Positions 23,433 through 32,812 of a stretch of DNA of 52,726 nt are shown one piece after another. Made by a program: the position numbers and the translations under genes. The notes below the pieces were generated by a model, which saw only the letters and a list, made by a program, of their open reading frames with translations, was not told the origin of the DNA and made no database searches. Within the stretch, counting starts at the first letter, position 1; every line of letters begins with the position of its first letter. The DNA comes from RYN-428 sp035551995 (lineage in GTDB: Bacteria; Planctomycetota; Phycisphaerae; Tepidisphaerales; Tepidisphaeraceae): NCBI GenBank assembly GCA_035551995.1, contig DASZME010000070.1, positions 1 to 52,726 on the forward strand. Direction: 5' to 3'.

Positions 23433-24278
23433 TCACCTCTTCTCGCCCGCAGCCGCTTCTTTCTTCGGGCCCGGTCCCGCATATCCCGCTTTCGGCGTCC
23501 CGTCTTCGTTGAGTTTGTCGCATGCCCACAACAATCCGTTGGCGATCAGTTGCAGGTAATGCGGGTCGGAAATCGTCTTCATGTCGTGCCCAAGGGTGCT
23601 CCCGAAGACCCGGCCCTTGCCGAAAGTGTGTTCCCAGGCGACGACGTTTTCCGGATGGGTTTTGGCTTCGCCGACGCCGGTGGAGATCAGCAGCTTCACG
23701 GTGTCGGGATAGGTTTCTTCCGTGACGTATTGCTCGTCGCCGGCGGTTCTCCAATCGGCCGGCCAGCCTTTGGTAATTGGATTTTTTTCGTCGGCGGGCC
23801 GGACGGCGAATGGGCCGAATCGCTCGTGATGATTCGTGCGCATCCCGGCGAATTCCGCCCAATCCTTCGCAGGGCGAAAGCAGTGCATCGCGCAGTGCAG
23901 AAGAATCGCGGGCTTGCCCGCCTTGGTGATCTCGAAAATCTTTTCGTACGCCTTCGGATCGACCGGCTTGTTGTCCACGGCATAACACAGGTCATAGATA
24001 ACCGCGTCATACCCGTCGCCGAATGTGGGGTCGCTGAAGATCTGGGGCGTGGAGTGCGAATCCTTCCCGCCGCTGATGATGTCGATTTGAACATTGGCCA
24101 GTTCCGAAAGCTTTTCGGTAATGAACGGCGCCTGCCTGGCGTAATCGTGGTATCCGCCGCCCATGACCAGCAGCACTTTCAACGGCTTGGCCGGCGCCGA
24201 TTCGTTCGCGGCCAAAAGTACGGGCGCCGCGGCGAGCGACGTGAACAAGCCGAGCAATAAAACGATGAAAATTTTCAT
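23433..24278 (-). CDS. secreted ThuA-domain protein
   Basis: A 281-residue protein. Residues 1-24 form a classic signal peptide (MKIFIVLLLGLFTSLAAAPVLLAA) with AAGGAAC upstream. The mature part has the ThuA/trehalose-utilisation-like flavodoxin-type fold: KVLLVMGGGYHDYARQAPFITEKL, YDAVIYDLCYAVDNKPVD, GKPAILLHCAMHCFRP, NHHERFGPFAV, DEQYVTEETYPDTVKLL and WEHTFGKGRVFGSTLGHDMKT. ThuA-like domains are abundant in planctomycetes, usually secreted, and their enzymatic role is not settled. The lysine/alanine-rich C terminus is low complexity. Confidence 0.9.
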   Translation of the reverse strand: MKIFIVLLLGLFTSLAAAPVLLAANESAPAKPLKVLLVMGGGYHDYARQAPFITEKLSELANVQIDIISGGKDSHSTPQIFSDPTFGDGYDAVIYDLCYAVDNKPVDPKAYEKIFEITKAGKPAILLHCAMHCFRPAKDWAEFAGMRTNHHERFGPFAVRPADEKNPITKGWPADWRTAGDEQYVTEETYPDTVKLLISTGVGEAKTHPENVVAWEHTFGKGRVFGSTLGHDMKTISDPHYLQLIANGLLWACDKLNEDGTPKAGYAGPGPKKEAAAGEKR

Positions 24279-24463
24279 GCGATTGTTCCTTCAAGTCGAG
24301 ATACGGGATAAACCAGACCAGCCTCCGCGCGTCGGAGCCTAAGAATGTTACCACAGGACGCAAGCGCGGTTGAGGACGAACGGCCAGGTAGCGAAGCGCT
24401 CCGCTTCTCGCGGCGGCGCATTGGACGTTGGCAAATGTAAAACCGAGATGTCGGCGGGATGAT

Positions 24464-26605
24464 TTACGACGTGAGCGCCGCCCGATGAGCCTCGGCGTCG
24501 GCCTCGCGTATTTCGGCTCTGGCGCGGGAGGAATTTTGCACGATCGCCGGCTGGGCGAGCTGCTCCAACTGCTCGACGGCGTCGTGAAGATTGGTCACGA
24601 TCCGCACGGATTCGGTGCAGGAGATACGATCCCGCGCCTTGACCAGATCGCCCTTGAGCGTCCAAAGTCCAACGGCCATCGCGGCGTCGGGATAGCGCGC
24701 GTGAATACGCTTGCAGAGATAGCGGGCGTGAGCGACGGCCGCGGGCGGCATCGCCGACACGCAGATCACGTCTATCTTTTTTTGCTCGACCATTTCCACC
24801 ATCTCCGACGCGAGCATGGCCGCCGTCGGCGTCGAGACGCAGTAGCCGCGGGCCTGGAGCAACTGCGAAAGCATGATCGCCACGATCTCGTCCACTTCGT
24901 CGCGCGACGGCAGGCACAGTACATTGACCATGCAGCCGGTCGGCAATCGCGGAAAATTCCGAACGCCGTTGGCGTCGGTCTTGTCGATTCTGGCGTTGTC
25001 GATTTCGTCGCTCCCGTTTTTGCCTCCGCCGGTGACGGCGCTGGCGACGTTGGATGCGACGGTGGCCACTGTCGAAGCGGCGGCCGTAAGCGTCGATGCG
25101 GCGCTGGACAAGAGCGAAGGGGCCTTGGGCGCCTCGCCGCCGGGCTGAACGTCCATCGCCTGCCACTGCTCGGCCAGTTCATCGACGACATCGCGCACGC
25201 TCTGGCGGACAAATTCCAGTTGTTCGGGGTTCAGGCGCTGATGCTGGCTGTCGTACATTGCCGAGGAGAGGGCGGGAATCAGCACGTCGTCGTACACGGC
25301 TTGCAGCGAGCGGTGCTCACTAAGATAGTCCCGCGCCAAGTCGGCCGCTTCCTCTTGATCCAAGGCGATCAGGCGTTGATAAAACCGCAACGGCGGGGAT
25401 AGCACTCCCTCCTCCCGCAATAAAATATCGAGGAATTTTAGCTGGGGAACATATTTCCCCATGACCACGAGAATGACGGTGAGCGGCGTTGAAAGCAGCA
25501 GGCCGATCGTTCCCCACAGCCATGTCCAGAACACCGCCGCCACCAGGACCGCCAGCGCCGACATGCCCGTGCTCGACCCGTACCACATCGGCTCGATGAA
25601 CTGGCTGACGACCAGCTCTAGCGACGCGAAAAGAATGAACGTGGCCAGCAAGACACTGTGGCCGGGGAACAACGCGAACCCCAGCAGGATGGGAACGCCC
25701 GCCCCGATAAAAATGCCGATATATGGGATGAATCGACAAACCCCCACCATCAGCCCCCAGACCAGCACGTTTGGAAATGGCTGGCCATGACCAAGAAACT
25801 TGCCGATGAGCCACAGACCCAGCGCCGTGGAAAGGCCGTAGCATCCGTTGACGATCGTGAGGGCGCCGAGGTAATTGCTGATGCGGTTTGACGCTTCGTC
25901 CAGGGCCTGCGTGGTGACGTTCATCCGGCCATGTCCCAGCAGACGCAGCACCCGGTCGCGCAGATCCTCCCTGCTCAATAACATGAAAACGACGAATACC
26001 AGCACGAGCGCGCCCGTAGCCAGCGGTCCAAAGACGCTGCTGGCATAATCGCGCACCATCGCGAAGGGGGTTTGCGGCTGAGGGTATTCGCGGACGGGAA
26101 GCGGCGTTTCGGGCGTCGGCTGGATTGGAGTTTGATTCGGCGCCGGGGCAAAAGTGCCGGTGAATGAATGAGGCGCCGCCGGAACCCCACTGTGGGCGAT
26201 TTGCCCGTCCGCCGAGCCGTTGCCGTCGGCGGCCATCGACTTCAGATCTCCCTCGACCTTGCGAATGATCCCCCCTTCACGGCCGATGCTCTGAATTTTG
26301 TTGCGAAGCTGCACCTGGTAGTTGTGAAGTTCATTGACGGTGGCGGCCAACTGCTTGCCGACGACATATCCCACCCCGCCCACGAGCCCCATGCCCAGCA
26401 ACACGATGAACAACGTCGCGACGACGCGCGGAACCTTCAATTTTTCCAGCCACGCCACCGGCGGCGTCAGTAGAAAAGTCACCAGGATGGCCAATGCGAT
26501 AGGGATTAAGACTTCGCGGGCAAAGTACAATCCCGCGACGATGATGCACATCGATACGAGCAGCGTGAACCGGGAATTTTTCGCCACTTCGACTGGACGT
26601 GCCAC
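24464..26605 (-). CDS. PerM/AI-2E-family transporter with C-terminal cobalamin-binding-like domain
   Basis: A 713-residue protein. The start is GTG at 26605, with GAGGAT upstream. Residues ~10-390 are a UPF0118/AI-2E exporter-type membrane domain: two helices, a hydrophilic insert (~90-180), then FMLLSREDLRDRVLRLLG and GLMVGVCRFIPYIGIFIGAGVPILLGF, the family signature. A ~100-residue helical linker follows, then a Ser/Ala-rich segment. Residues ~558-690 (MVNVLCLPSRDEVDEIVAIMLSQLLQARGY, IDVICVSAMPPAAVAHARYLCKRI) look like a Rossmann-type cobalamin-binding fold without the DxHxxG histidine motif. Substrate unknown. Two-domain proteins of this kind may exist in planctomycetes, but I cannot confirm it. 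Confidence 0.88.
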   Translation of the reverse strand: MARPVEVAKNSRFTLLVSMCIIVAGLYFAREVLIPIALAILVTFLLTPPVAWLEKLKVPRVVATLFIVLLGMGLVGGVGYVVGKQLAATVNELHNYQVQLRNKIQSIGREGGIIRKVEGDLKSMAADGNGSADGQIAHSGVPAAPHSFTGTFAPAPNQTPIQPTPETPLPVREYPQPQTPFAMVRDYASSVFGPLATGALVLVFVVFMLLSREDLRDRVLRLLGHGRMNVTTQALDEASNRISNYLGALTIVNGCYGLSTALGLWLIGKFLGHGQPFPNVLVWGLMVGVCRFIPYIGIFIGAGVPILLGFALFPGHSVLLATFILFASLELVVSQFIEPMWYGSSTGMSALAVLVAAVFWTWLWGTIGLLLSTPLTVILVVMGKYVPQLKFLDILLREEGVLSPPLRFYQRLIALDQEEAADLARDYLSEHRSLQAVYDDVLIPALSSAMYDSQHQRLNPEQLEFVRQSVRDVVDELAEQWQAMDVQPGGEAPKAPSLLSSAASTLTAAASTVATVASNVASAVTGGGKNGSDEIDNARIDKTDANGVRNFPRLPTGCMVNVLCLPSRDEVDEIVAIMLSQLLQARGYCVSTPTAAMLASEMVEMVEQKKIDVICVSAMPPAAVAHARYLCKRIHARYPDAAMAVGLWTLKGDLVKARDRISCTESVRIVTNLHDAVEQLEQLAQPAIVQNSSRARAEIREADAEAHRAALTS

Positions 26606-26737
26606 GCGATCCTCTTAACACGGGATAGGTATTGGTGCCGGGCGTTTCACCGCCGCATCAAAAGTATTTTAGGCAAAAAATATGCCAGGGCATATTCATC
26701 CGTGAATTTAGACTTCTGTTCTTCCCCATGCGATGGG

Positions 26738-27721
26738 TCAGTGCGAAGACCGGCCGACTTCGATCATCACCATCGTCAGATCGTCCTTGGGTTCGAGGCT
26801 TCCGGACTCTTTGTCGGCGCACTCGGAGAAGGCGGACAAAAGGGTGGCGCTCGGCAGGAGGCGTCGATCCACCAATTCCTGACGCCAGCGTTCGGGGTCG
26901 CCGGTGGAGGGATCATCGCCGAAGGCCACTTCCACCCCGTCCGTATAAAGGATCAGGCGATCGCCCGGCGAAAGTTGCGTCGTGAAGTCGGTATAGGTTT
27001 CCCCGGGGAATATTCCGAGCAAGCCGCCGGTGGCCGGCAAGTTCTTCATCGGGCCCGCCTCGGGCAACAGCACCGGCATCGGATGTCCGGCGCAGGCGAT
27101 CGTCAACTCCAGCGTCCGCACGTTGATCATCCCGTATATCGCCGTCGCGAACGTCGAATGGGCGAGGTTCTGATCGATGAACGATTCATTCAGCCGAGCC
27201 ATCGATTCCGATGGTTTGAGCAGGCGATACCCGCCTCCATAAATCTCCTTGGTGACCAGGGCGTGCTTGAGGAACATGGTCAGCAACGCGGCGGGCATTC
27301 CATGACCCACGGCGTCGGCGATATAGAATCCGACGTGTTGCTCGTCGAGCCGCATCACGTCGTACAGGTCGCCGCTGACGTAGCCGGCCGGACGAAAGAG
27401 CGTGTGAAACCGAATGGCGCCAAGCTGCGGCAACGACTTGGGCAGAAAATCCCGCTGGAGCCGGGCCGCCAGGCGAAGCTCCTCGTCCAGGCGGTTCATG
27501 TTATAATTGATCGTGTCGTCGCGCCGCCGAAGAAGGTTCAATTCCAGACGAAGCGCATCCATCTCGCGCTGCACGTCGTCAAATTGCTGCATCACGCGCC
27601 CCGGCGTCCCCGCCTTGAGGTGGGGGGCAGCCGATTCGCCTTTCTCCACGAGAACCATTTCGATTCCCTCGGCGGTCGGCCGTTCCGACATGATCCGCGT
27701 CGCTTGAAATCGTCCGTCCAT
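26738..27721 (-). CDS. RsbU/SpoIIE-type PP2C serine phosphatase
   Basis: A 327-residue protein. Its start at 27721 has AGGAG before it. Residues ~40-90 form a coiled coil (MQQFDDVQREMDALRLELNLLRRRDD), then LAARLQRDFLPKSLPQLG, the usual linker of RsbU-like enzymes. The phosphatase has YVSGDLYDVMRLDEQHVGFYIADAVGHGMPAALL, ACAGHPMPVLLP, GDRLILYTDGV and KDDLTMVMIEVG, i.e. the metal-binding Asp/Gly motifs of PP2C. Such enzymes dephosphorylate anti-sigma antagonists in partner-switching. No sensor domain is attached, and no RsbV/RsbW genes are next to it. Confidence 0.92.
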   Translation of the reverse strand: MDGRFQATRIMSERPTAEGIEMVLVEKGESAAPHLKAGTPGRVMQQFDDVQREMDALRLELNLLRRRDDTINYNMNRLDEELRLAARLQRDFLPKSLPQLGAIRFHTLFRPAGYVSGDLYDVMRLDEQHVGFYIADAVGHGMPAALLTMFLKHALVTKEIYGGGYRLLKPSESMARLNESFIDQNLAHSTFATAIYGMINVRTLELTIACAGHPMPVLLPEAGPMKNLPATGGLLGIFPGETYTDFTTQLSPGDRLILYTDGVEVAFGDDPSTGDPERWRQELVDRRLLPSATLLSAFSECADKESGSLEPKDDLTMVMIEVGRSSH

Positions 27722-27875
27722 TTTCCCACTCCTGTCCCGGCCGCGCCGCTGAGCGTGCCGATTTGGAATACTCCCCGAATAAAGTTCGGCGGGACGGATG
27801 TGGGGCTTAATCTACTTGAACGAAGAAAATCGTCTGCCAGCGTTAGCGAGGGAATCGTTATCGGGCGAACGCGCG

Positions 27876-28682
27876 TTATTTGACCTTGATATCCTCCGCG
27901 TCCTTCAGCGGCGGCGGATATTTCAGGTCCAGCTTATCCAGCGTGCGAACCAGCGTGTCGGAAATCAGCCAGTTGCGGAACCATTTATGATCCGCCGGGA
28001 CGACGTACCAGGGCGCGTGGCGCGTCGAACATTTGCGGACCGCGTCTTCATACGCGGCCATGTAATCGTCCCAGCGTTCGCGGTTTTTCAGGTCCTCCGG
28101 ATCAAACTTCCAATTCTTCTTTGGATCGGCCAGCCGCTTTTCCATGCGAACCTTCTGTTCCTCCCAGGAGATATTCAGAAAGAATTTCAGGATCACCGTT
28201 CCTTCGTCGGCCAGAAGCTTTTCGAAGTGATTGATGTGGTCATATCGCTTTGACCAGACGTGCTCGGGGACAAGCTTTTTCACCCGCTCGACCAAAACGC
28301 TTTCGTAATGGGATCGATTGAATATTTCGATCATCCCCTTCTTCGGGGCGGCGGCATGAATTCGCCAAAGATAGTCGTGAGCCAATTCTTCATGCGACGG
28401 CTGCTTGAAACTCGTGACATTGCATCCCTGCGGATTGACGCCGCTAAAGACGTGATCGATCGCCCCGTCTTTCCCGCCGCCGTCCATCGCCTGCAGAACG
28501 ATCAGGACCGAATGCGATGCGGTGGCGTAAAGCTTGTCTTGGAGGGCGATGAGCTTCTTGAGGTTTTCATCAATGTCTTTTTCCGCGTCTCGCTTGTCCT
28601 TGAAATGGCCGGTGTCATCTGACTTTCGGTCGGAAATCTTAAATTTCTTGCCCGGCTCCGCGAGGTAGGGAGAATCAACCAT
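27876..28682 (-). CDS. ppk2: polyphosphate kinase 2
   Basis: A 268-residue P-loop enzyme that transfers phosphate between polyphosphate and nucleotides. Walker A is LQAMDGGGKDGAIDHVF, followed by NPQGCNVTSFKQPSHEELAHDYLWRIH, the Walker B-like IEIFNRSHYESVLV, and the lid region RYDHINHFEKLLADEGTVILKFFLNISWEEQKVRMEKRL. The single-domain length and motif set fit PPK2 (class III-like by eye). It lies 45 bp after rph on the same strand, so the two are probably co-transcribed, linking RNA decay and phosphate-energy metabolism. Confidence 0.94.
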   Translation of the reverse strand: MVDSPYLAEPGKKFKISDRKSDDTGHFKDKRDAEKDIDENLKKLIALQDKLYATASHSVLIVLQAMDGGGKDGAIDHVFSGVNPQGCNVTSFKQPSHEELAHDYLWRIHAAAPKKGMIEIFNRSHYESVLVERVKKLVPEHVWSKRYDHINHFEKLLADEGTVILKFFLNISWEEQKVRMEKRLADPKKNWKFDPEDLKNRERWDDYMAAYEDAVRKCSTRHAPWYVVPADHKWFRNWLISDTLVRTLDKLDLKYPPPLKDAEDIKVK

Positions 28683-28727
28683 GGCGGCATTTTAGCGGCT
28701 GGCGCGCAATCTCTCTACCTTGGATTT

Positions 28728-29531
28728 TTATCTGTGCTCCAGCGCCTGCCGCTGAATCGCCATCAGCCGCTCGCAGCCGCGCGTGGCGATGTCGAACATC
28801 TCATTCATTCGCCCCCGGTCAAATCCCCCGCCGTTTTCGGCCGACCCCTGCACTTCCACGAATTTCCCGGCGGCGGTATAGGCGACGTTCATGTCCACTT
28901 CCGCCCGCGAATCGTCGAAATAATCCAGATCGAGGCGAACTTCCCCGTCCACCACGCCGACACTCACCGCCGCCAGTTGATCCGGCAGCGCGTTTTTGGG
29001 ATCGTAGAATCGCGGGTCATACCGCGCGGGAACGACCGCGCCGTCGCCGGCGGTCATTCCCGTTCGCCCCGATGCCGGCGGCTTGGGAAGCTCGGGCGGC
29101 AGTTTGCTCACCGCGTCCACCAGCGCGACATACGCGCCGCAGATGGCCGCCGTCCTCGTTCCGCCATCCGCCTCAAGCACCTGGCAATCGACGGCGATCG
29201 TGTGCGGCCCGATCTTGGTCAAATCGACCACGGCCCGCAGCGATCGTCCGATGAGCCGTTGAATTTCCGTCCCGCGCGAATCGGTATGTCCGATCTTCGG
29301 CCACGGCTTTCGCTGTGGCGTTGACGCCGGCAACATCACGTATTCCGCCGTGACCCAGCCCCCCGGCTTATCCTCCTTCATCCAAGGCGGCAGATCCCGA
29401 CTGATCGACGCCGTGCAAAGCAGCACCGTCCCCCCCTGCTCCCACAAGACCGACCCGGCCGGTGTTTTGGTGAAGCCGCGGGTGACTTTGATGGGACGAA
29501 GCTGATCTGCCGAACGGCCGTCGTTTCGCAT
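28728..29531 (-). CDS. rph: ribonuclease PH
   Basis: A 267-residue phosphorolytic 3'-5' exoribonuclease that trims tRNA precursors. It shows MRNDGRSADQLRPIKVTRGFTKTPAGSVL, SRGTEIQRLIGRSLRAVVDL, VDCQVLEADGGTRTAAICGAYVALVDAV, DLDYFDDSRAEVDMNV and VEVQGSAENGGGFDRGRMNEM, all hallmarks. It is about 30 residues longer than the E. coli enzyme, because of an insert between the VDAVSKL helix and the AAVSVG strand (PPASGRTGMTAGDGAV and DPRFYDPKN). No clear ribosome-binding site. Confidence 0.97.
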   Translation of the reverse strand: MRNDGRSADQLRPIKVTRGFTKTPAGSVLWEQGGTVLLCTASISRDLPPWMKEDKPGGWVTAEYVMLPASTPQRKPWPKIGHTDSRGTEIQRLIGRSLRAVVDLTKIGPHTIAVDCQVLEADGGTRTAAICGAYVALVDAVSKLPPELPKPPASGRTGMTAGDGAVVPARYDPRFYDPKNALPDQLAAVSVGVVDGEVRLDLDYFDDSRAEVDMNVAYTAAGKFVEVQGSAENGGGFDRGRMNEMFDIATRGCERLMAIQRQALEHR

Positions 29532-29759
29532 GGGGAACGTCTTTCGATGGTTGGAATTCCATTGGAATGAAAATGGAAGTATAGAGATTTTGCGCAGTCC
29601 ATCACCACCGGACCCACCATTTTGTCGTCGAGGCGATATAGTTGTCGCTTGGCGCCGACCTCTGACCTCCCGCCGACAACGTCATGGCTCAAAAATCGGT
29701 ATGAATAGTCGTATCAAGGCTACGCGCCTCCGGTGCGCATTGTACGTCAGGAACACTCG

Positions 29760-32528
29760 ATGAACCGCATCGTATCGCTCGTATCGTGTCTCGCCGCGAT
29801 CGTTCTCTCTGTCGCGTTGGCGCCAGGCGAACCGATCGCGCCCAAGCCGCAATCGAACGGCTCGGTCCATTGGTCGTACATCGCGCCCATTCGCCCGGCG
29901 GCGCCGGCCGTGAAGGATCGTGCGTGGGTGAAGAACCCGATCGACGCATTTGTTCTGGCGCGCCTGGAAAAAGAAGGACTCAAGCCGGCGGCGCAGGCGG
30001 CGCCGGAGGTGCTTTGCCGGCGGGTCTATCTCGATTTGGTCGGCCTTCCGCCCACGCCGGCCCAGGTGGATGCGTATGTAAAGGACACGTCGGGCGACGC
30101 ATATGAAAAGCTGGTCGATTCGCTTTTGGCTTCGCCGCATTATGGGGAGCGGTGGGCGCGGGTCTGGCTTGATCTGGCGCGGTATGCCGACACCAATGGG
30201 TATGAGAAGGACAACCGCCGATCGATGTGGAAGTGGCGGGATTGGGTGATCAAATCCCTCAATGACGATAAGCCGTTTACGCAGTTCACCATCGAGCAGA
30301 TCGCCGGAGATTTGCTCCCCAACGCGACAGTCGATCAGAAAATCGCCACCGGATTTCACCGCAACACGATGATCAACGAAGAAGGGGGCGTCGATCAGAT
30401 GGAAGACCGCTGGAAACGGCAAGTCGATCGCGTGGCCACGACCTCGCAAGTCTGGCTCGGTTCGACCATGCAATGCGCCCAGTGCCATAACCACAAGTAC
30501 GATCCGTTCACAATGAAGGACTTTTATTCGATGCTTGCCTTTTGGGAGAGCAGCGATGAGCCGGCGCTGAGCGTGATGGACGAAACGCATAATACCCAAC
30601 GGCTGGCGACGGAAACGGAGATCGCCAAGCTGGAGAAGACATTGACCCTCGATACGCCGGGATTGGCGGCCGAGCAGGAAAAATGGGAGAAGGGTCTGTC
30701 GGTCGGCGTCGAATGGAAACCGCTGGAAATCGACAGGTTTTCCAGCGGCGAAGGGACAAAGTTGACGAAGTTGCGCGACGGCTCTCTTCTTGCTTCGGGA
30801 AAGACGCCCCAGCGCGATACGTATACCGTCACGGCCAAAACTGATCTCACCGGCATCACCGGTTTTCGGCTTGAACTGCTGACCGATCCATCGCTGCCGG
30901 GAAATGGGCCGGGGCGATCGGTGAGCGGCAACCTGGTTCTCGGAGAATTTAAGGTATCGGTCGCTCGCGGATCGGCCAAAGAATGGCCTGTTCGCTGGCG
31001 CAGAGCGACGGCGGACTTCTCGCAGGAAAGTTGGCCGGTATCGGCCGCCATCGACGGCAAAACCTCCACCGGTTGGGGCATCTCGCCGGAAATCAGCAAG
31101 GACCACGCCGCCGTCTTCGAGACGGCCGGCGCGATCGTGGCCGGTCCGGAAACGACGCTGACGTTTACCCTTGAACAGGCCGGGTATGCTCAGCACACGA
31201 TCGGCCGGTTTCGGCTGTCGCTGACGACCTCGCCCAAACCCGCCGACGCTTTTGCCGCCCCGGCGAACATTCAACCGATCCTCGCCGTCGCATCGGAACT
31301 GCGGACCGACGATCAGAAAAACGAACTGGCGGAATATTTCCGAACGATCGCCCCATCGCTTGCCGCGACGCGAACGCAGATCGATCGCCTGAAGGCGTCG
31401 ATGAAGAAACTTCCCGGCGTGACGACGCTGGTCCTTTCCGAGAAGCCAGGAATCGACCGCGCCAAGACGGACATGCGAATTCGCGGATCGTATCTCCAGC
31501 ACGGCGAAACAGTGCTGGCCAACACGCCGGCCAGTCTTCCCCCGCTGCCGGCGGGCGAAAAAATCGATCGCCTTGCCCTGGCCCGCTGGCTTGTGAGCGA
31601 CGCCAATCCGCTGGCGGCGCGGGTGGCCGTCAATCGATATTGGGAAACGCTCTTCGGCCGCGGCATCGTCGAAACCACCGAAGATTTCGGCACGCAAGGC
31701 GAACGCCCCACCCATCCCCCGCTTCTCGACTGGCTGGCCTGCGAGTTCATGCATCCAACGCAGGTCGCGGGACCAAACGTTCAGCCGTGGAGCATGAAGG
31801 CGATTCATCGGACGATGGTTTTATCGGCGACGTATCGCCAGTCCTCGCGCGTTTCGCCGGAGCTGGAAGAAAAAGATCCCTACAACCGCCTCTTCGCGCG
31901 CGGACCGCGGTTCAGGCTCGAAGCCGAGGCGATTCGCGACAATTCACTGGCCATCGCCGGCCTGCTCAGCGAGAAGATGTATGGGCCGAGCGTGATGCCC
32001 TATCAGCCGGACGGCGTATGGGATGTTCCCTACAGCGGCGATCGATGGGTGTTAAGCGCCGGCGAAGACCGCTACCGCCGGGGCATTTACACCTTCTGGC
32101 GCCGCTCGGCGCCGTATCCCACGTTCACGAGTTTTGACGCGCCAAGCCGCGAGGGCTGCACGATTCGGCGCACGCGCACCGATACGCCGATGCAGGCGCT
32201 GAGCGTCATGAACGACCCCGCGTTCGTCGAGACGTCCAAGGCTCTGGCCAGGCGAATGCTGACCGAAGCGTCGGCGTCCGATGAAAAGTCCAGGGCCACA
32301 TGCGGCTTTAGATTATGCGTGGCCCGCCAACCCAGACCGGCGGAGTTGGAGCAACTGGTCGCGCTTTATTCGCGTTCGCTGGAAGACTATCGCAAGGATC
32401 AAGCCGCCGCCGCGGAGATGGCCAAGGGCGTCAACCCACCCGCCGGCGTTGACCCCGCCGAGGTGGCGGCGTGGGCGGTCGTGGCCAACGTGTTGATGAA
32501 CCTCGACGAGACGGTGACCAAAGGATAG
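29760..32528 (+). CDS. secreted DUF1549/DUF1553 (PSD1-type) protein with CxxCH motif
   Basis: A 922-residue planctomycete-type protein. I start at 29760 (MNRIVSLVSCLAAIVLSVALA, a signal peptide). The DUF1549 domain (~30-260) carries the family signatures LCRRVYLDLVGLPPTPAQVDAYV, RWARVWLDLARYADTNGYEKD and QIAGDLLPNATVDQKIATGFHRNTM, then the haem-type C239-AQ-C242-H243. A discoidin/LamG-like region with TTLTFTLEQ follows. DUF1553 (~600-870) has LARWLVSDANPLAARVAVNRYWETLFGRGIVETTEDFG and GCTIRRTRTDTPMQALSVMNDPAFV. The biochemical role is not established; such proteins are usually followed by a DUF1501 partner, which is missing here. Confidence 0.95.
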   Translation: MNRIVSLVSCLAAIVLSVALAPGEPIAPKPQSNGSVHWSYIAPIRPAAPAVKDRAWVKNPIDAFVLARLEKEGLKPAAQAAPEVLCRRVYLDLVGLPPTPAQVDAYVKDTSGDAYEKLVDSLLASPHYGERWARVWLDLARYADTNGYEKDNRRSMWKWRDWVIKSLNDDKPFTQFTIEQIAGDLLPNATVDQKIATGFHRNTMINEEGGVDQMEDRWKRQVDRVATTSQVWLGSTMQCAQCHNHKYDPFTMKDFYSMLAFWESSDEPALSVMDETHNTQRLATETEIAKLEKTLTLDTPGLAAEQEKWEKGLSVGVEWKPLEIDRFSSGEGTKLTKLRDGSLLASGKTPQRDTYTVTAKTDLTGITGFRLELLTDPSLPGNGPGRSVSGNLVLGEFKVSVARGSAKEWPVRWRRATADFSQESWPVSAAIDGKTSTGWGISPEISKDHAAVFETAGAIVAGPETTLTFTLEQAGYAQHTIGRFRLSLTTSPKPADAFAAPANIQPILAVASELRTDDQKNELAEYFRTIAPSLAATRTQIDRLKASMKKLPGVTTLVLSEKPGIDRAKTDMRIRGSYLQHGETVLANTPASLPPLPAGEKIDRLALARWLVSDANPLAARVAVNRYWETLFGRGIVETTEDFGTQGERPTHPPLLDWLACEFMHPTQVAGPNVQPWSMKAIHRTMVLSATYRQSSRVSPELEEKDPYNRLFARGPRFRLEAEAIRDNSLAIAGLLSEKMYGPSVMPYQPDGVWDVPYSGDRWVLSAGEDRYRRGIYTFWRRSAPYPTFTSFDAPSREGCTIRRTRTDTPMQALSVMNDPAFVETSKALARRMLTEASASDEKSRATCGFRLCVARQPRPAELEQLVALYSRSLEDYRKDQAAAAEMAKGVNPPAGVDPAEVAAWAVVANVLMNLDETVTKG

Positions 32529-32651
32529 CGTCGCATACCGTCGGAGCGCCTCCCCGCGCCCGGCCAGCCGTGCCGCTACAAGGAAGATGCGTCATTCGGG
32601 GCGGATTTATCGCTACTTCTCAAGTCGTTGTAGCATCGGCATTCACTCACA

Positions 32652-32706
32652 TTGGTGTAACGAGCGGGGGCCGCGGAAAATGCCCCGCAAGCGGGGCCGC
32701 TAAACG
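32652..32706. repeat. composite interspersed repeat
   Basis: The first 34 bp (32652-32685) match 49013-49046 in 29 of 34 positions. The overlapping GCCCCGCAAGCGGGGCCGCT at 32682-32706 recurs exactly at 40377-40401 and, inverted with one mismatch, at 36449-36473. The inner CCCCGC..GCGGGG makes a short hairpin. Confidence 0.75.
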
Positions 32707-32761
32707 CAAAACGGTTCAGTTATTCTAAGAGATTGAGTCGAACGCCGACAAATGACGCCCG

Positions 32762-32812
32762 GTCCTCGCGCGGCGGCGATGATGGAAAACACCATCTCCG
32801 CCGCGCGAGGAC
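32762..32812. terminator. long hairpin between convergent genes
   Basis: A perfect 15-bp stem (32762-32776 with 32798-32812, GTCCTCGCGCGGCGG and its complement) has an inner 5-bp stem GATGG/CCATC. No T-tract follows, so it may act as a bidirectional transcript end or RNA stabiliser rather than a classic intrinsic terminator. Confidence 0.55.

Noticed and set aside
26702..27883. 393-codon plus-strand frame over the SpoIIE-type phosphatase gene
   Set aside because: It is antisense to a well-supported gene, with no domain of its own.
29682..31808. 708-codon open frame antisense to the PSD1 gene
   Set aside because: It has no recognisable domain and an arginine-rich composition typical of antisense GC-rich coding DNA. 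The sense frame is an obvious gene.
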